Assembly (NCBI RefSeq): GCF_013368755.1
Contig: NC_049563.1
Coordinates: 1,426,001 to 1,490,000, forward strand
Length of the DNA: 64,000 bases
DNA from: Talaromyces rugulosus
Taxonomy: Eukaryota > Ascomycota > Eurotiomycetes > Eurotiales > Trichocomaceae
Direction of reading: 5' to 3'
Of the stretch, positions 1 to 15,151 are shown piece by piece (the first letter of the stretch is position 1; each line of letters opens with the position of its first letter). The translations under genes and the position numbers were made by a program. The notes under the pieces were generated by a model. That model ran no database searches. It was given only the letters and a program-made list of their open reading frames with translations, and was not told the DNA's origin.

Positions 1-1482
1 CATCGCAGGCCCGATTATCCGGATAAACCCAAATGAATTACACATCAAAGACTCGGATTTCTACGATGAGCTGTATGCGCCGGCCGCCAAAAAACGAGAC
101 AAGTATAAAGATTTTGTGATCCTGTCTGGCACCCCAAATGCCTCGTTTGCGACGGTTGCGCACAACCATCACCGTCTGCGCCGCAGCGCGCTCAATCCCT
201 TTTTCTCGAAGATGGTCATTAGTCGCATAGAGCCTCTGATTTTAGAGAAAGTTGAACGGCTTGCGACCCGATTCACCGAAGCTGCGCAGGCGGAAGACAA
301 ACCGGTACTGCGGTTGGATGCTGCATTTATGGCGCTGACCATGGATATCATCTGCCACTATGCATATGGCGAGAGTTACAACTACCTCGGCGACGATGAT
401 TTCAGGGCGCGCTGGCGAGAGGCGATGATCTCGGCATTGGAGAATGGCATTTTGCTGCGCAATTTCCCCTGGCTGCTGCCAGTGTTGCAAAGCATTCCTT
501 ATTCTGTCCTCCAGGTCATTAACCCCAATGGCGCCGCGCTCATGGAATGGGCGGGGCTAGTCAAGCTCAAAATTGAAGTCATGATGAAAGAGCATGCGCA
601 AGGAAACAAAGCCAGTGGCACCATCTTCCACACAGTGCTCGACAGCGATTTACCGCCGGAAGAGAAATCGGCTGCTCGTTTGCTTGAAGAGGGCCAGTCG
701 GTCGTCGGAGCTGGCAGCGAGACCACAGCAAACACCCTTACGATCATCATGTTTTACTTGCTCCGAGATAAGAATTTGTTGCAAAAGCTTCGTGCAGAGC
801 TGGCATCTGCGTCTATCGAGTCACCCATGCTGCAATTCCTCGAGAAACTTCCATATCTGGTAAATTTCAAATTTTTGTTAACTATAATCTTCTACGATCT
901 AACAATCTTCTCTCTCAGACTGCTGTTATCAACGAAGGCCTGCGTTTGAATGTTGGTGTGATGAGTCGATCGCCTCGTATCGCCCATGAGACTATTCACT
1001 ACCAGGGTTGGGCAATCCCTGCAGGCGTATGTTTTTCTCTCCCGTTACTATTAAGATACCAGATCTCGTAGCTGACAAAGAGATGACAGACACCCGTCAG
1101 CGAATCCAGCTACTTTGTACAACAGGACCCAACGATATTCCCTAACCCCGAAGAGTTCGTTCCCGAGCGATGGATTGAAGCCCAAGAAAAGGGCTTCCGC
1201 CTTGACCGGTACTTGGTCTGTTTCTCCAAGGGAAGTCGGGCATGTATAGGCATCAAGTAAGTTTTTAATGTTCTTTTGGGAGAAAGATCAAGTTTTCTAA
1301 CATCAATGGGTAGCCTCGCTTACGCAGAATTATACCTCACGTTGGCCAAGATTATCCCCCGGTTCGAAATGGAGCTCTTTGAGACCGATGTCAGCGATAT
1401 CAAGCCTGAGCGTGACTTTTTCGTACCAGTGCCCAGGCTGGATTCCAAGGGTATTCGTGCCAAAGTCACGGCAGTTTTATAA
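1..1482 (+). CDS. cytochrome P450 monooxygenase, 5' part outside window
   Basis: Haem-thiolate monooxygenase, probably membrane-anchored in the ER. The reading frame is open from base 2, so the N-terminal anchor and first exon(s) lie upstream of the window. Exons: <2-859, 919-1026, 1090-1256, 1314-1482, giving about 434 residues. Visible P450 landmarks, in order: the oxygen-binding I-helix (AGSETT, near base 710), the K-helix ExxR (NEGLR, near 930), PERW (near 1165), and the haem loop FSKGSRACIG with the Cys ligand (1222-1251). Splicing the last intron gives the usual CIGINLAYAELYL helix. The protein resembles the trichodiene-oxygenase-like and benzoate-hydroxylase-like fungal CYPs, but the substrate cannot be read from sequence. 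No partner biosynthetic gene lies immediately downstream. Confidence 0.93.
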
Positions 1483-2813
1483 TGTTAATTTAATACACAT
1501 CACTTGTATACTGGATCTGTTTGTAGTTCAACATTCCAGTTTCCAGCATATTGTTTTATATTATAATGTATACTTCATACCAGAATAATATCAACAATAC
1601 CGGTTTGGGGGGGAATCTGCAACGTTGCCGCAACGTTGCACGGTTTTACAACTCTGCAAGAAATCTACACATACCTTACCATTGCAAAAGTCAATACATA
1701 TCCAATTTCTTAAGCATGGTGACTTTCTGCGATGTATCGGCCATATGATGACGTTGCAAAGTGTGAAACGGTTGCACAGCGCTTGCAAGTTGAAACCCAC
1801 TTACAAGTTACAAAAATCCGATACATTGCAAGAAATCGATACATCTATATTTCTTGATACGTTGCAAATTGAATTGCAATTTATATAGAAATCGCTTATA
1901 TTTTTAGTATTCTAATTACAAATTAAATAACTGCAGCGAGACCTGCAGGCCTACATATGTACACACTCTGATTGAACACCCGAGAAGCCTGCAAACTGGT
2001 TAGTAAAACCATATAGAGAGATTAACAATGTATCCAGAAAGCTTGCAGAGTGGCCTGCAGGCCAACATGCACCAATTTAACACCTGAGAACATTCGAAGC
2101 ACTTACATCATTGATAGATAGAAGAAAGGTTTAAATATATCTAAAGATAATATTGATATATATATTTGCAAGGGTCAACTCCTTGGAGTAAATAAATCAA
2201 CACATACCAGTTGACACATCTACATGTATTTGATTTATTTATTTTCTGGGTCTATCAATTCAAAAAATCACATGCAGTTTTCATTGGTTCCCTATGTAAA
2301 TTATAAGTTCAATGTTGCTGAAAGGCATCCCCGTTCCCCCAAAACCGGTATTGAATATCTACTGAAAAATACATATGGCATAATTCTGCAGAATATCTGG
2401 ACGATATTTTTCTGGATAAACTCGTTGGGCTACTGCCTCGGCAAGGCCGGCGATTCCGGCGCACTAAGAATAGCCTCATCGAATAGTCTAGATTAGAGCC
2501 TAGTGTTTCTTATCTTCGCCACCCCGAGTGGCTTTTTCTTTCCCTTATAGTTGTGTCCTCAGCCATCGCCCAGAGAAAATTCGTGTTGATTCCTTAAATT
2601 TGAAGTTGTCGTCGGTACTGGGATTTTTTCCCAGCAGGCATAATGATCCGCCCTCGTACCGTATTACGGTTAATTCTCTATGGTGCTCTGAACTGGCTGG
2701 GTAAATTTTCTTTGAACGCCAATAAAATATATTGAATTTGGAAGCTAACTTCGATTGATACAAAGTATTGGCCGCCTTATATGCAGGCCTACCCTCCTTT
2801 TCACGAGCTGATA
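1483..2813. other. non-coding stretch with repeat-like sequence
   Basis: No convincing gene. The first part holds a cluster of TTGCAA-type words (separate entry). Around 1943-2100 two diverged copies of a segment beginning CCTGCAGGC lie about 110 bases apart. The open frames at 2224-2496 (+) and 2545-2823 (-) have no recognisable domain and are probably chance. The end of the stretch serves as promoter for the gene starting at 2814. Confidence 0.5.
1616..1886. repeat. TTGCAA/GCAACGTTGC word cluster
   Basis: Within 270 bases the palindromic core TTGCAA or its variants occurs about eight times. It opens with two adjacent copies of the 10-base palindrome GCAACGTTGC, and later copies are embedded in CGTTGCAAA, ATTGCAAGA and ATTGCAATT contexts. 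The words lie on both strands with no fixed spacing, so this is not a simple tandem repeat. It may be a decayed transposon end or a cluster of protein-binding sites. Confidence 0.45.
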
Positions 2814-3841
2814 ATGGCACCAACTACGCCACCAAGGTATTGCAGTCTGGCGGAAAATTGACACGAGTTTACGGGTGAGAAAAATTGGCTGTTACTTTGT
2901 TTGTTAAAAAAAAACCTTTTTTAATTCTTGCGATTAGGACGGATGACTATTTCAACGAAAACCACGCTGCGGACTTTCCGGGGAATAACGAGCAACGAAT
3001 TAGTCTCGCGTTATCTTTTCAAATCGATGCCGACTCCAACAAGCTCATTATTTCCGATATGGGAGAAGTCTCCCTCAGAAAGCCGGAAGAATGGAATCCA
3101 GCAAATAAAGACGACGATGATTTCTTTCTTCTGGATAGCCCGCTCGTAGTTTCGGCTCCCGCTGGCGACGACGACGGTGTCAATCTACCCTGGTTCGACA
3201 CGGCGGACGCGGTGCTGATGTTTCATTTTGTGCATCGTGACTACGCCTCAGTGAGATTGCGCGTAGTGTGGAGAGAAAATGGACAGAAAGTTGAAGTTTG
3301 GCCTGATGTGGGTGTTTGGGTAGATTTCTTTTGCTCTTTTTTCCCATCATCAACTAACGTTCAATCCGTATAGACAAGTCGATCATTGGCACATGACAAT
3401 ATTCCTCTCATTTCATTGACCTTGAATAGTGATGAGAATAGTCCAGCGAAGAGAATCGCAGCAGCCAGCGTTCCTCCACCTCCGTTATCTCTCTCGCCTA
3501 GTGTGACCTACCACATCAGACTCATTCTTCTCGCGGTCCTAGCTCCGCTCACAATTCTCATTATGGGAATATTTTTCGTTATTAGCTCGGCCATTTCCAT
3601 TACCCTAAGCTTCCTTTCTCATTTTCTCTGGGTGGCTGTGTTTGTGCTCGTCGCTCGCTGGCTTTACAAAGGCAGACCACCAGTAGGCGAATATGTGCAA
3701 AAGGTGACGGACGATGGAAAAGCCGTGATAGAGAGAGTAGGGCAGTCCCTGAGCGGATGGGTTTCAAGTAGTAGGAAAGACGAGGAGCATATAGTCGTCC
3801 AAGATAGCAACTTGGGCCTCGAAAGAGAAAGAAAGGTGTAA
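2814..3841 (+). CDS. hypothetical protein with paired hydrophobic segments
   Basis: Three-exon model: 2814-2836, 2938-3307, 3374-3841, 286 residues. The tiny first exon encodes MAPTTPPR, and its splice keeps the frame into RTDDYF. The N-terminal 150 residues are acidic and soluble-looking, with DDDDFF and AGDDDG stretches and a beta-rich segment. Residues about 185-235 hold two adjacent hydrophobic helices (starting LILLAVLAPLTILIMGI and ending LWVAVFVLVARWLY). The tail is charged and ends RERKV. No known domain was recognised. The first intron uses a GTATTG donor, so the start is less certain than the rest; exon 2 alone could begin further downstream. It converges with the regulator on the other strand, only 30 bases away. 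Confidence 0.6.
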
Positions 3842-3871
3842 AATAGAATGAAACCTTAGAAAATTTCCAGT

Positions 3872-5555
3872 TTAATCCCCCACTAACAACGTCGATTTCT
3901 TGTTACTCAGAGATATTGTCTGTAGTGCCTTCCACGTCAGCCCCTTTAGAGGTTTTTCTGCCCACCATTGCTGCAGGATGTGCACGGCACAGTCTCTCTG
4001 CGAGTTGCTAGGACTGCGTTGAGCAACAATTTGCAGCGGAGTTATTATTCTTAGATATGCACATCCGATATCAAATGTAGATAGGTATGTTGCAGCAGAT
4101 ATAATGGAAGCCGATGCCTGCATGATCATTTCTCTGTAGTCTCCTTTGCCCATGGGAGAAGTTTGGCGATCAAGAAGCAGTAGAAGAGTCAATCTAGCAA
4201 GACTGTGAATTGCGACACTGTTTGCCCGATGCGCGTTGGTGTATGTATAAACGCACCCAGAAGAAAACTGGCCTGTTTCTGAGTTGTCCCCTGATCGAGG
4301 GATTTCCCAGTGTGATATTTGGCTCCATATCTCATCTAGCTCGACCATCAAACAGGATAACCTTATAATACATTGGTCATCAAGCGTTGACTTAGTTGGG
4401 TCTATCAAACCTGCAGGTCTATCTTCCATCCATGAAACGTTATTCATCATCACCAGCAGGCAGTCATTGATTCTATCCAAGGGGGATTTGGTGGTGTACA
4501 TGAATGGGACTGTTAGCCATTTCTCTTCGGCGAGACAAGTGGATTTTCCCGTCATGAGTGAAACAGTAACCTAACATAGTTAGCAGTGTGAATATAAATT
4601 GAAGTAAAAAACCCCCAAAGGGAAAAGGTAGGCATACTGCGTGACCTCTAACAGCAAGAAACAAATCATGAAACTCCGGGGTCGCAAATGTTTCTGGCCC
4701 TTTTGCTTCAAGCAGTATAATTGCCCCGAGAATATGTTGCTCAAATCCGCTATCCAGAGTGGGATTTATAGCTTCGAAAAAAGACATCAACAATGCCGCG
4801 GGTACGAGCAAATGCATCTCATTGTCCGGTATACTACCGGCTGATTTCAAGGTCTTTTGCACATAGCCCAACCCTCTATCATACCATCTGAGGGCCTCTT
4901 TGAACACACTCTGCTGCTGAGACTGGGTTGCGAGGAGTAATAAAGCAGGCGCTAGTAATGGCGCACGCATGCGAGATAGCGTTGCGGACTGTGCCATGGC
5001 TGGAAGTTGGAGTAACCATGATTTCTTTCCACGAATGTCTCGTGCAGATTGAGAGTAGTAGTAGACTAGGTTGGAAACGAGTTGAATGTCATATGCAGGG
5101 ACGCTGTGTAGTTCGTTGTTTATTGAGAGTCTGGCATGTCCTTTTAATTATGTTACATGGCAGGCACTAAAATAGGGGCTTACTAACGATAGATATTCCT
5201 CCTTTGACTGGGGAAATTTTGTCGGAGTTATATCTAACTGGCTTTTCTGTTTTGAGGCCACCACCTTTTGCGGACTAACTTTGTGTTTGATTTCTCTGGG
5301 TCGATTGGCAGCATTTTTCCGTACTGTGTCAGCATCCAAATTCACGAAAAACCGGCCAGTCAATGGACCAGAGCATGTCTTTTTTGTAGCTAGGCATTGT
5401 CCGCATTGAGGATAGTTCTCATCGCACTAAAACAAGGCCGAGAATTAAGCATATACGCGGCCGACATACAATAGGAAAATAAGGACATAATGTACCTTTT
5501 TCTTCTGGCGTCGACAGTTCGCACAAGCCCTGCTCCGAGGACCGCATCTGACCAT
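3872..5555 (-). CDS. Zn2Cys6 fungal transcription factor
   Basis: DNA-binding regulator acting in the nucleus, 496 residues in four exons: 5555-5496, 5426-5188, 5130-4638, 4570-3872. Splicing exons 1 and 2 assembles the binuclear zinc cluster at residues 11-38: CANC, then KKKC, PQC, GQC and KTC, i.e. CxxCx6C...CxxCx6C. The middle is the usual helical region of fungal regulators (ELHSVPAYDIQLVSNLVYYY near residue 105, then a leucine-rich stretch); a WLTVPF-type motif follows near residue 280. The second intron keeps the frame only with the donor GTTAGT, three bases upstream of a tempting GTAAGC. Targets are unknown; the neighbouring dienelactone hydrolase, head-to-head about 980 bases away, is one candidate. 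Confidence 0.88.
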
Positions 5556-6533
5556 TTTTGTTCCGAGCGGGGTTATAAAGAAGGACCGAGTGTGATAAAG
5601 GTGTGATTAGATTCGTCCGCTGGATGGAGGATCAAGTGCTCATCACCATGCAAGTCACCGAATAGTGGGATGAAACAGAGGGGTTGCGATGAAGATTGCG
5701 TGGGCCAAATCCTATCGCCTATCGCCGAAGCAGCACGCTTACCCAGATTAGGAGATTATTGCGGGGTGGGCCTTATGAAGAAGATAGCAAACATAAAGTG
5801 GCAGTTTATATCTCTATACTGAGCATGATAAGAGATATTGAATTAATAGGACCCTGAGTGGGTTTATTTTATGACCGCTGGCGAAAAAAAAAAAAAGATC
5901 CGCTGCGGTAATATCCTGAAAACGTGGTGGAAATAATTGGATGAGGAATGACTCTTGAAAGTCAGTTGATTTATATGAATAAAATAGGAGCGGCATCCAT
6001 TGATTATTTAATGCTGATTTACTTTTTTAAATACTATACGTAAACATCAATTGATATTTATTCTTTCTCAAAATATAATTCTGTACGCTCCAGGTGGATC
6101 TCGTTCTGTTATCTATTTCGTGCTGAGAAGGTCATTATCTAGTTGGCTAGAGATAGATATGCACGTGTCGCTAGAGACAGCTATGCCGTTGAAAAAAAAA
6201 ACTAGCATATGCATGAAATCGCTTGATTTCAACATCAATTGTTGTACTACTGTGTTGGTTTTCCAGATCTTGCCTAATCGGGAAGCTTTTGCGGTGTGGG
6301 TCTAGTCTCATCGTGTAAGCAAAACAACATTAACTCAAGACACATCCTATTAGTTAAACAACGAATTTCTGCTATTTTTTTATTTTTTAAACGGACATAG
6401 TGGAGATAGATATAAGTCCGATTTCCCTTCAATTATAAATAGTGAAGTGATCGCAATCGATTTATTGTTCAAATCAAACTACACTCTTACAACTTCAAAA
6501 CTTCAAATACCGTCATAATTTATCATCTTCAAA
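5556..6533. other. intergenic, divergent promoter region
   Basis: AT-rich spacer between two divergently transcribed genes. It contains one copy of the palindrome ATCAATTGAT (6046-6055) and short A-tracts. The small open frames in it look like chance. The 5' leader of the hydrolase gene is probably near 6470-6533, a run of CAAAACTTCAAA-type sequence before the ATG. Confidence 0.5.
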
Positions 6534-7408
6534 ATGTCTGAACATTCAAAGTCCTGCTGTGAGACACCTGTCCCTGGGACAGTAGCAGCCTACCAAGAGA
6601 AAGGAGAGTGGATTGAGATTGATGGTAGAAAGACATGTACATTCTGTAACCAAGACCTGCATATGCACTGCCAGCTAATCGGATAAAATTCAGATATCAG
6701 CGGCAGCAAAACTGCAACTCGTGCAGTGCTCTACGTCTTCGATATTTTTGGCTTTTCCCCACAAACACTCCGCGGCGCCGACATTCTTGCCGACCGTCTC
6801 TCTGCATCCAGCCCAGCTCTGGTCATTGTACCTGACTGGTTCGATGGATTTGTAGCTCAAAAGGCATGGGTCCCCCCGGTAACACCGGAGCAACAGGAAA
6901 AACTGGGCGGTTTCATCCAGAATAAAGCTTCCCCGGGACTGGTGGTACCCCGCGTTCTGGAACTATCAAAATCACTCAACAAGACCTTTCCCACTGTTGA
7001 GAAACTGGGAATTTTCGGATTTTGCTGGGGTGGTAAACTGGCTTCGCTTGCTTGCCAGGATGATAAGGATAGCTTTGTGGTAGCTGTACAGACTTCGCCG
7101 GCAAGGATTGATCCAGAAGAGGCAAAGAAAGTGTCTGTGCCTATGGCGTTGTTATTGTCTGGCGACGAAGATGTAGAAGTGGCTAGCCAGTATGCAGCAA
7201 ACTTGACTAAGGATACGCTGACAGAGAGGTTTGAGGGTCAGATCCATGGATTCATGAGCGCACGGTAAGCTTTCCCCGTCAGATGTCAAACTTCTAATTG
7301 GCCATGGCTTATGATTTTCTTAGTGGTGATCTCGAGGATGCAAAGGTAAAGGAAGCGTTTGAGCGGGGTTACGAGGTGGCCGGAGCATTTTTTGACAAGC
7401 ATCTATAA
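6534..7408 (+). CDS. dienelactone hydrolase family protein
   Basis: Alpha/beta-hydrolase of the dienelactone hydrolase family, 252 residues, exons 6534-6636, 6694-7264, 7324-7408. The fold landmarks are present: VLYVFDIFGF (first strands, residue about 45), the nucleophile elbow GFCWGG with the active-site Cys near residue 144, the acid in SGDEDVE near 190, and the His in IHGFMSAR near 218. That is the Cys-Asp-His triad of this family. Bacterial members open dienelactone rings in chlorocatechol breakdown; the many fungal paralogues mostly have unknown substrates, so the substrate here is open. The sequence has no signal peptide and should be cytosolic. The first intron follows the conserved GRKTY. 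Confidence 0.92.
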
Positions 7409-8262
7409 AGGATAGCCTCCAGATGTCAAATAGAGAATTTATATGTATGGCAGACTACTAGATGAGGTATGGATCAACTATATCAATTGATGAAGTTTAA
7501 AGACACATTGAGTTTAAAATCCGGCTTGAAAAAAAGTTCAGAGGCTGTAATCGGAATATATAATGGTGACTCAATTTCATAGACGAATAATCAAGCGCAA
7601 ACAATATTTCCCACTCGTATGGGATGTCTGTTTCAAAGAAACATGAAACATGCGACGTTTCGAGATGTTTCTTTGTTAGGATGTCGATATTGCGGCAGAC
7701 TGTACCGATGAAACGTTATTTGTATATGGTGTCTTTGTTCCTAAGTAACAAACCAATTAAAGACCACACGTTTCAAAAATTGGGACGCAAACAGAAAAAT
7801 ATAGTGACCCTATCATCTCCAGCATAATTTTATAATAACTATCTTTTGGAGACATCAAATAGAAAAGTCGATTGACCAGTGATGCCAGCAACGAACAGCT
7901 ACCAAGTATATCCGTAAGAATTCGGCCTCCAAAAACAATTGTGTATCCAACGAACTTGGGAATATTCAGCGAGGTCTTATGTTCAATTAAAATCACAAAC
8001 TGTAAAAGTGACGTACATCGAAGGCCAGTCTCGACTGGCCTAGTCACTCAACTGTCACGGATGAGGTTAGTTAGAATTATCGAGGAGCATATTAATGTTT
8101 CCGAGCCGAACAGGGAAGGTTAAAACCGTTCCTTTGTGTTCAGTGGGCTGGAACACAAACCAATATGCCAATATGCCTCAGAACGAATATATGAACCTGA
8201 CATCTACCAAACCACCATGGTACTAGTCAAAGGGACCCCTAGGGTATAAAGAGGTAAACAAA
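7409..8262. other. intergenic spacer
   Basis: No gene seen. It contains a copy of the palindrome ATCAATTGAT at 7482-7491, about 75 bases after the hydrolase stop codon. Just before the next start codon lies TATAAA at 8245-8250, only 13 bases from the ATG, so either it is not a functional TATA box or the real transcript starts differently. Confidence 0.5.
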
Positions 8263-11200
8263 ATGCATTATTTTTACTCTATTACGTTGGTCCTGATCGT
8301 CTCTGTCTTGCGCTGCACAGAGGCCTGGACCTTGGATTCCTCTTGTAGAAGCGATGGGAATAGAACGAGTAAGACCTTGCTAACGAGCCCTATTGAGCAT
8401 TTTTACCAGATAACTGACAAGAAGCTAGACTACCAAGCGACTATTGAAAATGGCATGAGACAAGCATTCATATACAACGAAGCTGCCCTCGACGCACTCA
8501 ACGCCATTGGAAGCCAAAATAACGTGAACGATTCAATCCATATAGCACAACACGATCTGTTCCAATACTTATTCCGCGTTGCCATGAAAGATGGCAAAAT
8601 CGATGCATCCTACAGCAAATTTCAAAGAGTTCGATCTGCTTTTCAGGCCGTCAGAAGGTTTGATAAAACAGGTGACGGGCTTTCTTCCCCGCTGGCAGAA
8701 GAAGTACCTCAAGACGACGGCTTGATCGTATACTGTGACTGGGCTCGATTTGAAGAAGGGAAAAGCTGTTCCGGGAAAGAACACGCCGGTGTTGCATGTG
8801 ATCGGGACTTGCAGCAAGATGTCGCGATGGGGCCCTTGTACAAGAGTTGTAAAACGGGACAAACAAGGGCGCCAATGGTAAGACATCAGGTTTTCTGATA
8901 TATAGGATTTATCTAATGTACTCTCCCCACTAGACATTTACACACCACGAAGGCAAAACAAGGTATGCTCAGATCCAACTGTGCTCTGAGTATGTCAACA
9001 ACGCAAACAAATATCCGTTGAAATTCTGGGTAAGTGCTCGGAACTACGTATATAAGGGTAGAACTCCCTAGCTAATTGTGCTTGAAGAAAGATATTTCCC
9101 TTCAGGCATTGCTAGCCAAGCCTAAAGCGGTAGTGTCAAATATTCTGAAGGGTGCTGAACCCATAGATGTTGCGGCAGCTGGTATCAGCCACACTCTGTT
9201 CCACGATATGATACATGCAATCGGACAGGGAGAAATCGGGGATGTTCATGTGCACGAGACTGGGGTAGACGGCCTCGACGAGGACGATCCTGAAAGATCA
9301 GCTAGCTACGGTAAGTTCTCATCGCATTATCCCAAACGAATGCCAAAAAGGGACTAACTAAGTACGGTAGGATGGGCTAATTGTCTCCGTTTTTCTCCGT
9401 ATGGCCCAAACCGTGAGAAGATGGGCGAGGCTCATGCTTTAGAAAACGCGGATAACTACGCATACTTTGGGTTAGGTGAGTGACATTTTGCTAAGAACAC
9501 TTGGTATCATCCAGTCGAAACTCGGAGCTGATTTACTGCTAGGGGCTTCGTTAATCAGCCCTACTGGTAGTGGTAAACCACAACGGATAAACCCAGATGG
9601 GTCACTGCAAGTGATACCAATCTCGAAGCAGCGTCGGGCAAATGTGCACAGAAGAGCACTGGCAATTTCAGCAGTACCCAGGGATGAAGGAAGTACGCCA
9701 TCTAATACCACTGGACCGTTACCACCTGCTAGCCCCAGTACGAAGCCAGTCACTACAAAACCGGACACTACAGAGCCTACTAGCACAAAGCCTACAGATG
9801 TACCACCAGCAAGTCCCAGTACAAAGCTAGCCACTACAAAACCGGATACTACAGAGCCTACTAGTACAAAGCCTATAGACTTACCACCAGCAAGTCCCAG
9901 TACAAAGCCAGCCACTACAAAACCGGACACTACAGAGCCTACGAGCACAAAGCCTACAGAACCACCGGCAAGCCCCAGTACGAAGCCGGCCACTACGGCC
10001 ACTACGGAGACTACCAATACAGAGCCTGCCAATACACAACCTGGAACAACACTTACCAGTACTAAACCGGGCAGTATAAAACCCACAGCCCCCCAACCGC
10101 CAGAAAGTCCAACCTCCAAAGCTGCTACTACACAACCTGCCAATACGCAACCTGCCAATACACAGCCAGCCAACACGCAGCCTGCTAATACAGAGCATGC
10201 CAATACACAACCTGTCAATACGTCACCTGGCACTACAACACTTACCACTACTAAGCCGGACAGTATAAAACCCACAGACCCCCCACCGCCAGAAAGTCCA
10301 ACCTCCAAAGCTACTACTACAGAACCTGCAAATACGCAACCTCCCCATACAAAGCCCGCCACCACGGGACCTGTAGACTCGCCAACTGCAAGTCCTAGTA
10401 CAAAACCGCCAACTACAAAGCCTGCCAATAAAGAACCTACCGGCACGACTCCTACAAGCTCGCCGTCTACAAGCCCTAGCTCCAAACCTGTCACTACAGA
10501 GCCTACCAGTACAAAGCCTACAGACTTACCACCGGCAAGCCCCGGTCCCAAACATACTAGTACGAAACCAATAGACTCGCCGCCTGCAAGCCCCAGTACA
10601 AAACTGGCTACTACAGAGCCTGTCACTACTAAACCTACAGGCTTACCGCCGACAAGTCCCATTGGTAAGGCTACCAGTACAAAACCTTTGGACTCTCCAC
10701 CAGCAAGCCCTAGCTCTAAACCTGCCAGTACAGGACCTGTCACTAAACAGCCTACAAATACGGAACCTGTCACTACCAAACCGACCAGGACAAAACCTAC
10801 TAACTCACCCCCTACAAGCCCCAGCTCCATGCCTGTCAGTCCCCATAATAGTAGCGTGGCCTCGCCTACTCCTCAAACTAGTGTGACTCCGTCCAGCACT
10901 GCCGAGGCCGTTATAACTCCCCGCTACGACTTCCAAGACGTGTATGGGGACTACAACTTCTTTGATGCCGCCCAGTCGGTCTTGTCGGCGCTCGAAGCAA
11001 ATATGGTACCGCCAGTGACTGGGATAACACCGACGCCATCAGCGAAGTTCACTACGCCGATCTCCTCTCCAACGACGAAAACGCCAAAGAGAACGCCAAT
11101 GCCAACGCCGACCACGACCACGACTACGACTACGACCAGTCACCCAAAACCGACACCATCAGCGCCCGGGCTGTGGTGTGCTCCCACAGGTGGTGCATCG

Positions 11201-11572
11201 GTCGGGGTTCCTGTAGAGTACGCACAAAACAACGTGACGGATTTCTGCAAGCTGGAGGAAAGTAGCATGTTCGGGCCCGCGAGATACAACCTTCCCGTGG
11301 TTGGATCGAACATTAGAAATTATGAGAACGAGTACGACTTGCCGGGTGTGACGATATATCTGAACATTTCCCTTGTTAGTGGAGAATTCAATATCACGAA
11401 GGATGTGTGCCACAACACGATGAATGAGATTCTGAACGATTGTGCGCCGTACCAAAAGCAAGACAAAGAGCAGCATCTGCTCAAGTTCGGTGGTGGTATT
11501 CCGGTCAAGGGGCCAAAGGGAACGGCGAGTTTTAACATTTCGCTAGAGGCAGCGGGCGGCACTAGCAATTAG
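8263..11572 (+). CDS. secreted zincin-like protein with Thr/Pro-rich repeat stalk
   Basis: A 1022-residue protein in five exons: 8263-8877, 8934-9029, 9088-9310, 9371-9475, 9543-11572. It starts with a signal peptide (about 22 residues, cleavage after TEA). Residues about 60-350 resemble the M35-like fungal zincins: HTLFHDMIHAIG in the metal-site position, then SASYGWANC, then ENADNYAYFGLG, matching the HExxH / YG / NAD-SYA order of that group. The usual catalytic Glu is Asp here (HDMIH), so activity is doubtful. Residues about 400-800 are a low-complexity Thr/Pro/Ser stalk built from 27-residue and 5-residue repeats, probably heavily O-mannosylated. The last 140 residues form a Cys-containing domain (LWCAPTGG ... 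CHNTMNEILNDC) that I cannot name. No GPI-type tail is visible. It is likely a wall-associated or extracellular protein. Confidence 0.78.
9751..9993 (+). repeat. coding minisatellite, 81-base period
   Basis: Three in-frame, near-identical copies of an 81-base unit (27 codons, starting ACTACAAAACCGGA) at about 9752, 9833 and 9914. Each unit encodes TTKPDTTEPTSTKP followed by a PPASPSTK segment. Copies differ by single bases, mostly silent or conservative. The longer segment 10061-10150 is likewise repeated at 10249-10337. Confidence 0.8.
10139..10228 (+). repeat. coding minisatellite, 15-base period (ANTQP)
   Basis: Six consecutive 15-base units encode ANTQP or variants (ANTEH, VNTSP). Third-position differences between units indicate selection for the peptide or an old expansion. 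It lies inside the stalk of the zincin-like protein. Confidence 0.8.

Positions 11573-15151
<3,579 letters not shown>

Noticed and set aside
2224..2823. Open frames of about 90 residues on both strands
   Set aside because: No domain, no splice partner and no codon pattern; compatible with chance in AT-rich DNA.
5182..5183. GTAAGC as the donor of the second intron in the regulator at 3872-5555
   Set aside because: It is the stronger-looking donor but breaks the reading frame into exon 3; GTTAGT three bases upstream, with the CCAG acceptor, keeps it.
8245..8250. TATAAA as promoter of the zincin-like gene
   Set aside because: It ends only 12 bases before the ATG, too close for a normal TATA box and leader.
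9472..10830. 452-residue open frame on the minus strand, rich in Gly/Val/Leu
   Set aside because: It is the exact antisense of the Thr/Pro repeat region of the zincin-like gene; the low-complexity Val/Gly composition arises from reading the repeats backwards.
11159..11568. Minus-strand frames of 82-105 residues
   Set aside because: Shadows of the C-terminal domain of the zincin-like gene.
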